This document shows, piece after piece, positions 1 through 5,028 of a stretch of 8,900 nt of DNA (the first letter of the stretch is position 1; each line of letters opens with the position of its first letter). Under the pieces are notes generated by a model, which ran no database searches, was not told the origin of the DNA, and saw nothing but the letters and a program-made list of their open reading frames with translations. The DNA is from AP-15 sp035503615 (lineage in GTDB: Bacteria; Pseudomonadota; Alphaproteobacteria; ATCC43930; CGMCC-115725). The stretch spans positions 1-8,900 of the forward strand of contig DATJTI010000061.1 of the NCBI GenBank assembly GCA_035503615.1, read 5' to 3'. Made by a program: the position numbers and the translations under genes.

Positions 1-192
1 GAGCGCATAGCTCGGATCGTATTCATAGGCGCTGAACGACGAGACCATGATCGCGCCGTCGACGCCGACACTGTTCATCGCCGCGACCATCTCTTCGCCG
101 GTGGCGGATTCAAGTCCGTGCGACGGGCTGGCCCACGGCCGGCCGGGATGATTGCGATCGAAGGGATGAACCTGAACATCGATGACTGGCAT
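1..192 (-). CDS. Amidohydrolase family 2 protein, N-terminal 64 residues (truncated by window edge)
   Basis: Translating the minus strand from the ATG at 192 gives an N-terminus MPVIDVQVHPFDRNHPGRPW and later GEEMVAAMNSVGVDGAIMV, then SSFSAYEYDPSYAL at the window edge. This is the typical start of Amidohydro_2 metal-dependent TIM-barrel hydrolases and decarboxylases: beta strand 1 with the metal-site motif, then a helix and a 'VDxAIMV' strand. The start is supported by AGGAGG seven bases upstream on the minus strand. The family motif is usually DxHxH; here it is D5-V-Q7-V-H9, so the first metal-ligand histidine is glutamine, a variant seen in some subgroups. The frame is open to base 1 and the rest of the gene lies outside. 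The substrate is unknown; the family includes lactonases and ACMSD-type decarboxylases. It points the same way as the crotonase gene upstream but is 329 bases away. Confidence 0.85.
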   Translation of the reverse strand, partial: MPVIDVQVHPFDRNHPGRPWASPSHGLESATGEEMVAAMNSVGVDGAIMVSSFSAYEYDPSYAL

Positions 193-521
193 GGCCGTCC
201 TCCTGCTGCCGCGACCAATTGTCCGCCATCGTGACCGGTTTGCACAGAGTGGTGAGCGCCGTGACGGGCGGAGTTCGGATAAAGAATAGCTAGACAGAGC
301 GCGAGAGCATCGAGGTTCGAACGCCGGTTTTCTCCGTGGCCATCACCTTAGCTCGGGACGCCCGAGGCAGTCGGACGGTTCGGTCGCCACCATCCGCCGT
401 AATGATGTGCGATGATCGCTCTGGGACATTTCTCCCCATGGTCCGGCGCCGGCAGAGCCTGCCGGCTGGTGCGGCTGCCGGCGAGGTGCGGCCTTGCTCT
501 TGTCGAGAGCAGCTGCCCCGC
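193..521. other. Non-coding spacer with hairpins between crotonase and amidohydrolase genes
   Basis: I find no credible gene here; ORFs crossing it are antisense or shadow frames. It contains three short inverted repeats. CTCGGG-ACG-CCCGAG lies at 352-366. An 8-bp perfect stem GCCGGCAG-AGC-CTGCCGGC lies at 448-466, and CTGCCGGC occurs again at 475-482. TGCTCT-TGTCG-AGAGCA lies at 495-511. The AT-richer patch at 279-293 reads TATTCTTTATC on the minus strand and could be a -10 region for the amidohydrolase gene, but I see no good -35. The spacing suggests that the amidohydrolase gene may have its own promoter. Confidence 0.5.
448..511 (-). terminator. Hairpin pair downstream of the crotonase stop, candidate terminator
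   Basis: On the minus strand the crotonase stop at 522-524 is followed within 11 bases by a 6-bp stem (495-500 with 506-511, 5-base loop). A perfect 8-bp GC stem follows (448-455 with 459-466, 3-base loop). Neither is followed by a T run, so if they end transcription they are not classical intrinsic terminators. They may instead protect the 3' end or assist Rho. Confidence 0.3.
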
Positions 522-1301
522 TCAATGCCCGAATTTGTCGGGGTCGGGCTTGCGGCGCTCGGTAAAGGCGCGGCCGAGTTCGTGCGACTCCTCGGTTTCG
601 AGATAACCGCGCAGCAACAGATCGTGCGCCATCCGCGACAGCCCGCCGGCGCCGCCGTGGCGGGCGCCGAACGCCGCCTTGATCGACGCCAGGGCAAAGG
701 CGCCGCGCTCGGATATTTCGAGGGCCATTTCGCGCGTCGCCGCGGCGAGGTCGGCATCGGGCACGACTTTGTTGATCATGCCGAGCTCCAGTGCCTCGCG
801 CGCCGTCAATCGCGGGTTGCGGAACCAGATCTCCTTCGCCTTCTTTTTTCCGACCAGGTCTTCGAGATACCAGGTGCCGTAACCGGCATCGAAGCTGCCC
901 ATCATCGGCCCGACCTGGCGGAAGATCGCACTCTCCTTGGCAATCGTGATGTCGCACATGACCTGCAGCACGTTGCCGCCGCCGACCGCATAACCGTTGA
1001 CCGAGGCGATGACCGGCTTCTGCAACCGCTCGATCGCGTCATACATGTCGAGCACCGGCAGCACCCCCGGATAAAGGAGCGTATCGTCGAGCCCCTCCTT
1101 GCGCCCGCCGATACAGAAGAAGCGGTCGCCGGCGCCGGTCAGGACCAGCACGCGGGTGCGCGTCTCGCGCCGCACGAGGTTGATGCAATCGCGGATTTCC
1201 TGGCACATGATCGGGGTGAACATGTTGCCGTCATCGGGGCGGTTCAGCGTCAGCGTGCCGATCGGACCGTCCTCGATGTAGAGGATTGTCTGGTAATCCA
1301 T
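522..1301 (-). CDS. Enoyl-CoA hydratase/isomerase (crotonase) family protein, MenB/BadI-like
   Basis: This is a 259-residue crotonase-fold protein. The start at 1301 gives MDYQTILYIEDG, with AAGGA eight bases upstream; a longer reading to 1373 adds an unconvincing basic extension. Visible features are the NRPD turn (20-23), the FCIGG oxyanion loop (62-66), GYAVGGGN (103-110) and CDITIA (116-121). QVGPMMGSFDAGYG (129-142), GKKKAKEIWF (151-160) and the C-terminal EES...ERRKPDPDKF complete the set. The last three resemble 1,4-dihydroxy-2-naphthoyl-CoA synthase (MenB) and 2-ketocyclohexanecarboxyl-CoA hydrolase (BadI), enzymes that close or open carbon rings on CoA thioesters, rather than ordinary hydratases. 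MenB and BadI carry GGDQ at the oxyanion loop where this protein has GGRK (R67), so I would not transfer either function. No menaquinone or benzoyl-CoA pathway genes are visible. The gene lies upstream of the amidohydrolase on the same strand. Confidence 0.88.
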   Translation of the reverse strand: MDYQTILYIEDGPIGTLTLNRPDDGNMFTPIMCQEIRDCINLVRRETRTRVLVLTGAGDRFFCIGGRKEGLDDTLLYPGVLPVLDMYDAIERLQKPVIASVNGYAVGGGNVLQVMCDITIAKESAIFRQVGPMMGSFDAGYGTWYLEDLVGKKKAKEIWFRNPRLTAREALELGMINKVVPDADLAAATREMALEISERGAFALASIKAAFGARHGGAGGLSRMAHDLLLRGYLETEESHELGRAFTERRKPDPDKFGH

Positions 1302-1307
1302 CCTGAG

Positions 1308-1346
1308 GGTCCTTGCTTGGAGGTCCTTATGCGCTTGGGGGTCCTT
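1308..1346. repeat. Three GGTCCTT repeats in the divergent spacer
   Basis: GGTCCTT occurs at 1308-1314, 1322-1328 and 1340-1346, in the 86-base spacer between the crotonase (minus) and CinA-like (plus) starts. On the crotonase strand each copy reads AAGGACC, and the copy nearest the gene supplies its ribosome site. The other two may be leftovers of local duplication, standby ribosome sites or an operator. Confidence 0.5.
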
Positions 1347-1387
1347 GCGCGTCAGGGCTCGTCCCGAAACCAAACGGAGGTGGAGCG

Positions 1388-1873
1388 ATGTTACAGGATT
1401 TGCTGCCGCAGGCGGAACGGATCGCGGCCAAGCTCAAGGCGCGCAACGAGACGATCTCGATTGCCGAATCCTCGACCGCAGGCATGGTCTCGGCAGCTTT
1501 GCTGGCGATCCCCGGTGCCTCGGCCTATTTCATCGGCGGCGGGGTGGTCTACACGCGCCAATCGCGCACCGAATTGCTCGGCGTGACCGAAGCAGAGATG
1601 GCCGGCATCACCCCTTCGACCGAGGCATACGCGCTGTTATTCGCCCGCAAGATCCGCGGCAAGCTCGCGACCCAATGGGCGATCGGCGAGACCGGCACCG
1701 CCGGACCGACCGGCAGCCGCTATGGGCACAATGCCGGGCATTCCTGCATCGCCGTGATCGGCCCCAATGGCGAGCGCTCGATGACCGTCGAAACCGGCAA
1801 ATCCGACCGCATCGACAACATGCGCGCGTTTTCGATGGCGGCACTCGACCTGCTCGAAAAGGCGCTTGGCTGA
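1388..1873 (+). CDS. CinA C-terminal domain family protein (PncC-like, stand-alone)
   Basis: A 161-residue protein consisting of the CinA C-terminal domain alone, the size of nicotinamide-nucleotide amidohydrolase PncC. That enzyme deamidates NMN to nicotinate mononucleotide in pyridine nucleotide recycling. Start ATG 1388 has CGGAGG about six bases before it. Family landmarks are AESSTAG (26-32), IPGASAYFIGGGVVYT (41-56), LLGV (63-66), GETGTAGPTG (100-109) and SDR (139-141). Several active-site positions differ from E. coli PncC: AESCTGG is AESSTAG, the lysine of the SNEAK segment aligns with R60, and SGIAGP is ETGTAGP. The stretch GSRYGHNAGHSC (109-120) replaces the usual loop. This pattern recalls an alphaproteobacterial subfamily, so deamidase activity is plausible but not assured. 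The full-length CinA N-terminal domain is absent. The gene diverges from the crotonase. Confidence 0.85.
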   Translation: MLQDLLPQAERIAAKLKARNETISIAESSTAGMVSAALLAIPGASAYFIGGGVVYTRQSRTELLGVTEAEMAGITPSTEAYALLFARKIRGKLATQWAIGETGTAGPTGSRYGHNAGHSCIAVIGPNGERSMTVETGKSDRIDNMRAFSMAALDLLEKALG

Positions 1874-2085
1874 ACCGCCGACCGGATTTCGCGGGCCGCC
1901 GCAGGGTGCGAGGCTTCGCATCGGGGCTGGCCGCGCGTCGCCGCAGCTGCATTCGGTTACCAAATTTTACCTGATTCGGCTGGCAAGGCGATCCCGCGGC
2001 CACACATGGAATGCATCGCAAATCGGCTCGACGGCGTGCGGGCAGACCGGGTCCGGCACTCGGCCGGGTCGCCAGGAGCTTGTCG

Positions 2086-2562
2086 ATGCATCCACCGCGC
2101 AAAACGACCACCCGATCCGGAAAAACCCGAACCGTTATCCGCGCCGCCGCCGCGGCGTTGTTTTCGGTCGCCCTCGGCGCCTCCGGCCCAGCCCTTGCCG
2201 AACCGCATGGCGGCGGTTTCCACGGTGGCGGAGGTCATGGCGGCTTTCATGGCGGGGGCTTTCATGGCGGCGCGTTCCACGCCGGGCGCTTCCATGGCGG
2301 CTTTCACGGCGGATATGTTCACCATGGATGGGGCTACGGTTTCTATCCCGGTCTCGGGCTCGGAGTTGCGCTCGGGGCGGCGTACCCCTGGGGCTGGGGC
2401 GACTATCCGCCAGCCTACGGCTATTACGGTCCGGCTTACGGCTATTACGGTAATACCGAGCCCTACGCAGGTCAGGTCTGGTACTACTGTTCCAACCCGA
2501 CCGGATATTACCCTTACGTAGCGCAATGCTTTGCGCCATGGCAGGCCGTACCGGCCGGGTGA
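2086..2562 (+). CDS. Secreted Gly/His/Tyr-rich protein with C-terminal two-Cys motif
   Basis: The 158-residue reading starts at ATG 2086, preceded by AGGAG seven bases upstream; the in-frame ATG at 2011 lacks such a site. A basic n-region (R5-R19) and an Ala-rich hydrophobic core (20-37) end in PALA-EPHG, a convincing Sec signal peptide cleaved near residue 38. Residues 41-80 are FHGG-type repeats with ten histidines, suggesting metal binding or a flexible surface segment. They are followed by a Gly/Tyr/Trp-rich region with PAYGYYG repeated twice (109-122). The C-terminus has YYCSNPTGYYPYVAQCFAPW (133-152), a two-cysteine motif that recurs at the end of many proteobacterial glycine-rich envelope proteins of unknown function. 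The cell-envelope or periplasmic location is inferred. I know no experimentally established role. It appears to be monocistronic. Confidence 0.82.
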   Translation: MHPPRKTTTRSGKTRTVIRAAAAALFSVALGASGPALAEPHGGGFHGGGGHGGFHGGGFHGGAFHAGRFHGGFHGGYVHHGWGYGFYPGLGLGVALGAAYPWGWGDYPPAYGYYGPAYGYYGNTEPYAGQVWYYCSNPTGYYPYVAQCFAPWQAVPAG

Positions 2563-2572
2563 GCCGGCGGAT

Positions 2573-2586
2573 CGGCGCACGCGCCG
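2573..2586 (+). terminator. GC hairpin after the Gly/His-rich gene, candidate terminator
   Basis: A perfect palindromic stem CGGCGC-AC-GCGCCG starts 11 bases after the stop codon (effectively a 5-bp stem with a 4-base loop). No T run follows, so it would be a weak or Rho-assisted terminator at best. A second small stem CCGAA-TTT-TTCGG lies at 2625-2637. Confidence 0.3.
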
Positions 2587-2646
2587 CCTGAGAGAAGGGC
2601 AAAGCCGCCGATCCCGGTAAATCGCCGAATTTTTCGGAATTGCCGC

Positions 2647-2674
2647 TTGCGTTGCCGGCGGAAGCGCGTATCTA
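2647..2674 (+). promoter_or_regulatory. Weak candidate sigma-70-type promoter for the decarboxylase leader
   Basis: TTGCGT (2647-2652) and TATCTA (2669-2674) are separated by 16 bases. They would start RNA near 2681, about 35 bases before the first leader hairpin. The -10 matches the consensus at only three positions, so this is a suggestion based mostly on spacing and position. Confidence 0.2.
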
Positions 2675-2710
2675 TCGGGCTCTCGACGCACTCGCACGTG
2701 CCTATGGCCC

Positions 2711-2897
2711 ATGGTGGTTATGCAACGACGTAACGCGTCCTTTTTGGTCGTCCGGCTGCAAGGCCGGTCCCGAGAGGGAGGACGGTATGGTTGCTATCCG
2801 GCTGAGGGGCGTGGTGCCCTGTCCTGACGCGAACCTCCGCGGTACGCGCCTGCGCGGGCGGGGCAACCGGGTCATCGATCCGAGCAGTCTGAGCTAA
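2711..2897 (+). promoter_or_regulatory. Structured 5' leader of the ornithine/lysine decarboxylase gene, candidate speF-type RNA
   Basis: The segment lies in a 506-base gap before the decarboxylase and folds on inspection into a series of stems. GTTATG (2717-2722) pairs with CGTAAC (2729-2734). CCGGC (2752-2756) pairs with GCCGG (2763-2767). CGG-AUGG pairs with CUAU-CCG across 2783-2800, with one bulged T and a 3-base loop. GGGC (2807-2810) pairs with GCCC (2816-2819). CCGCG (2837-2841) pairs with CGCGG (2853-2857). GGAGG (2777-2781) can also pair with CCTCC (2834-2838), enclosing the middle hairpins; that is incompatible with the last stem, so two folds are possible. Established knowledge: a conserved RNA named speF (Rfam) lies upstream of this kind of decarboxylase gene in Alphaproteobacteria, with ligand or mechanism not settled to my knowledge. 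The identification is by position, target gene and overall look; I could not run a covariance-model search. Exact ends are approximate. Confidence 0.6.
2787..2897 (+). CDS. Candidate 36-residue Arg-rich leader peptide (uORF) upstream of the decarboxylase
   Basis: ATG 2787 is preceded by GGGAGG (2776-2781) at five-base spacing, one of the best ribosome sites in the window. The frame runs 36 codons to TAA 2895-2897 (starting MVAIRLRGVV, ending VIDPSSLS). It has seven arginines and three LRG motifs at residues 6-8, 17-19 and 22-24. The start codon and ribosome site lie inside leader stems: AUG in the 2783-2800 hairpin, GGAGG complementary to 2834-2838. Translation could therefore be coupled to RNA folding. 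It ends 13 bases before a long hairpin at 2911-2940. By analogy with E. coli speFL, an unrelated leader peptide of similar length that stalls on ornithine, it could be a regulatory peptide. No conservation evidence is available here, and a chance frame inside a structured RNA is the alternative. Confidence 0.4.
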   Translation: MVAIRLRGVVPCPDANLRGTRLRGRGNRVIDPSSLS

Positions 2898-2910
2898 GCA
2901 GCAAAACTCG

Positions 2911-2940
2911 ACCGCGCCGGCGTTTCGCACGCCGGGCGGT
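2911..2940 (+). terminator. Long GC hairpin after the uORF, candidate attenuator
   Basis: ACCGC (2911-2915) pairs with GCGGT (2936-2940), and CCGGCGT (2917-2923) pairs with ACGCCGG (2929-2935), with one bulged G (2916) and the loop TTCGC. This 12-bp stem is the strongest in the gap. The following bases TCCTCGTG contain no T run, so a classical intrinsic terminator is unlikely. A ribosome halted at the uORF stop (2895-2897) would reach about to its foot. Further small stems follow at 2982-2998 and 3001-3014. Confidence 0.4.
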
Positions 2941-3068
2941 TCCTCGTGATGTGCTCTCGGCCAAAACCGGGGCGCGGTGATCGTGCGCGTGCAGCACGTC
3001 GCCGGCCCTCCGGCAGCGGCCGAAACAGCTTGCGCTCAGCCGCCTTGCCGGAAGGATGACCCCCAGGA

Positions 3069-4199
3069 ATGAATGAGAGGATTTCGCGCTTCCTTGCCGA
3101 AAACATGCCCGAAACGCCGTGCCTCGTCGTCGATCTCGCGGCGATCGGCGACGCCTATGACGCGTTGTGCCGGCACCTGCCGCTGGCCCGCATCTATTAT
3201 GCGGTCAAGGCCAACCCGGCCCCGGCGATCGTCGCCATGCTGCGCGGCAAAGGCGCCAATTTCGATGTCGCGAGCCGCGGCGAGATCGAGCTGTGCCTCG
3301 ATGCCGGTGTCGCCGCCGACCGGTTGTCCTTTGGCAACACGATCAAAAAGGAAAAGGACATCGCCTTCGCCTATCAGGCGGGGCTGCGGCTCTTTGCGTT
3401 CGACAGCGCGCACGAGCTCGACAAGCTGGCTCGTACCGCACCCGGCGCGCGTGTCTTTTGCCGCATCCTCGTCGATTGCGCCGGCGCGGAATGGCCCTTG
3501 TCGCGCAAGTTCGGTTGCGCTCCCGAGATGGCGATCGCATTGCTGCGCGAGGCGCGCGAGCGCGGTCTCGACCCGTATGGCGTGTCGTTTCATGTCGGCT
3601 CGCAGCAGACCGATCTCGGCCAATGGGACGGGGCCGTCGGGGCGGTGGCGCAGATGTTCTCGCTACTCGCCGAGACCGATATCGAGCTGCGCATGGTCAA
3701 TATCGGCGGCGGCTTTCCGGCGCACTATACGGGCGAGGTCCCGGCGGTCGAGCGCTATGCCCAGGCGGTCATGGATTCGGTCACCCGGCATTTCGGCAAT
3801 CGTCTGCCGGAAATCATCATCGAGCCCGGCCGTTCGCTGGTCGGTGACGCCGGCGTGATCCAGAGCGAGGTCGTGCTGATCTCGCAAAAGGGCTTCGGTG
3901 ATCCGCGGCGCTGGGTCTATCTCGATGTCGGCAAGTTCAACGGCCTCGCCGAGACCATGGACGAGAGCATCAAGTACCGGATCGCCACACCCGGCCGCGA
4001 CGGGGCGAGCGGACCGGTGGTTCTCGCCGGACCGACCTGCGACAGCGCCGACATCCTTTACGAGAAGACCGAGTACCGGCTGCCGCTCGGCCTCGAAGTC
4101 GGCGACAAGGTCGAGATCCTGTCGGCCGGCGCCTATACGGCGAGCTATGCCTCGGTCGGCTTCAACGGCTTTGCGCCGCTGCGCACCTATTGTATCTGA
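3069..4199 (+). CDS. Ornithine/lysine decarboxylase, PLP-dependent fold III (eukaryote-type ODC)
   Basis: A 376-residue enzyme of the alanine-racemase-like fold-III decarboxylases that makes putrescine from ornithine, or cadaverine from lysine, in the cytosol as the entry to polyamine synthesis. The PLP lysine is K47 in YYAVKANP. Also present are FDVASRGEIEL (65-75), HVGSQ (175-179), NIGGGFP (211-217), EPGRSLV (252-258), the active-site GPTCDSAD (321-328, with C324 and D325) and Y356 in AGAYTASY. The specificity segment reads LDVGKFNGLAE (285-295), as in bacterial bifunctional L/ODC enzymes, so dual substrate use is likely. Full length, all key residues intact. Start 3069 follows GGAAGG at 3050-3055, a rather long spacing of 13 bases; an AGGA directly abuts the ATG. 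The gene is preceded by the structured leader and overlaps the DUF1194 gene by 13 bases tail to tail. Confidence 0.93.
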   Translation: MNERISRFLAENMPETPCLVVDLAAIGDAYDALCRHLPLARIYYAVKANPAPAIVAMLRGKGANFDVASRGEIELCLDAGVAADRLSFGNTIKKEKDIAFAYQAGLRLFAFDSAHELDKLARTAPGARVFCRILVDCAGAEWPLSRKFGCAPEMAIALLREARERGLDPYGVSFHVGSQQTDLGQWDGAVGAVAQMFSLLAETDIELRMVNIGGGFPAHYTGEVPAVERYAQAVMDSVTRHFGNRLPEIIIEPGRSLVGDAGVIQSEVVLISQKGFGDPRRWVYLDVGKFNGLAETMDESIKYRIATPGRDGASGPVVLAGPTCDSADILYEKTEYRLPLGLEVGDKVEILSAGAYTASYASVGFNGFAPLRTYCI

Positions 4200-4945
4200 G
4201 CTTGTGTCTGAGCGCCCTGTTCGCGAGGCGGTCGGTCGGGCGAGGACGGCGGGGCGGAGGCGGTCGCAACCTCGCCCACCAGCTTGCGGCGCAGCGCATC
4301 GGCGAAGCTGCCAAAATCGCGGGCCGCAACGACGAAGGCGCCCGGCCCGCCGATCACATTGTGGCGGTAATAGTCTTCGAGCCATGGCTCCTCGGTCAGG
4401 ATCGCCAGCCCGTTGATCGTGATCCCGGCCGCTACCAGACGGTCGCGCACGCTTGCCGGAGGCGGCCCTAAATTGGCGATGCCGTCGCCGGAGATGTCGA
4501 TGACCCGACGCGCCGCCGGCTGCGGCAGGTGGTCGAAGCGGGCGGCTGCCGCGAGCAAGGCCGAGCCGAGCGCGGTCAGGCCGTGCGAGCTGCGCCCGGT
4601 GGCCCGCACCGCCGCGGCAAAGCGGGCGGCTGAGCGCTGGTTGGTGACCAGGGTCCAGCCGACCGTCACCGCGATCTTGTCGGGGTCCGACCATTCGAGA
4701 ACCGACACCTCGATCCCACCCGGTGCCGCGGCGATCGCCCCGATCAAGCGCGGATCGACAAAGGCGCGGGCGATGCCCTGCTGCTGCAGCACATAGGATT
4801 GCGCGGTCACGCTCGCCGAAACATCGATGGCGAGCACCAATGCCAGCGCTGCCGCCAGTGCCGGCGGCGCGGCTGCAACCAACAGCATGACCGCGCCAAG
4901 CAGCGCCCAGATGGCGTGCCGGCGGCGCTTCGCGACACCGCGCAT
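4187..4945 (-). CDS. DUF1194 domain protein, secreted von Willebrand factor A-like
   Basis: A 252-residue DUF1194 protein. A basic n-region (KRRR, 6-9) and hydrophobic core (11-25) end around PALA-AA (28-33), giving a signal peptide. The vWA-like MIDAS motif is visible: D41-V-S43-A-S45, with T124 in HGLTALGSAL and D154 in DISGDG. The DUF1194-typical blocks VLEWSD (82-87), a run from RVIDISGDG to N158, TINGLAIL and YYRHNVIGGPGAF are all present. The tail after about residue 233 is Pro/Ser/Gln-rich and probably disordered. The family is widespread in Alphaproteobacteria with no firmly known function; MIDAS domains usually bind divalent metal and a protein partner. The start at 4945 fits the signal peptide but has no strong ribosome site. 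Its stop lies inside the decarboxylase 3' end. Confidence 0.9.
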   Translation of the reverse strand: MRGVAKRRRHAIWALLGAVMLLVAAAPPALAAALALVLAIDVSASVTAQSYVLQQQGIARAFVDPRLIGAIAAAPGGIEVSVLEWSDPDKIAVTVGWTLVTNQRSAARFAAAVRATGRSSHGLTALGSALLAAAARFDHLPQPAARRVIDISGDGIANLGPPPASVRDRLVAAGITINGLAILTEEPWLEDYYRHNVIGGPGAFVVAARDFGSFADALRRKLVGEVATASAPPSSPDRPPREQGAQTQAQIQ

Positions 4946-4978
4946 CGCACGAGCCTACCGCGGCCGGTGGGGCGGCGC

Positions 4979-4984
4979 TATAAC
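4979..4984 (+). promoter_or_regulatory. Candidate -10 element between divergent genes
   Basis: TATAAC matches the -10 consensus at five of six positions, in the 83-base spacer between the divergent DUF1194 gene and the small secreted protein gene. It would place the start near 4991 and a leader of about 38 bases. No recognisable -35 (TTGACA-like) lies 16-18 bases upstream. The complementary strand reads GTTATA, so it could serve either gene. Confidence 0.3.
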
Positions 4985-5028
4985 CTCGCCGCGAAGCGGA
5001 TTGGGGCAGCGATGGGGGAGACAGCGGG

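Noticed and set aside
336..1586. 416-codon plus-strand frame antisense to the crotonase gene
   Set aside because: It has no family resemblance and no ribosome site, and runs across the crotonase gene and into the CinA-like gene. Open antisense frames are common at this GC content.
1874..2085. AT-richer patch around 1952-1976 as promoter of the secreted Gly/His-rich gene
   Set aside because: The patch is noticeable against the GC background, but I find no -35/-10 pair with acceptable match and spacing.
1957..2712. 251-codon minus-strand frame with MKAA/MKAP repeats
   Set aside because: The repeats are the mirror image of the FHGG coding repeats of the well-supported secreted protein; such antisense frames are often misannotated.
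2640..2786. Upstream extension of the leader ORF from a TTG (85 codons in total)
   Set aside because: There is no ribosome site at 2640, and the extension covers leader hairpins and the possible promoter. Only the 36-codon part from 2787 has a good initiation signal.
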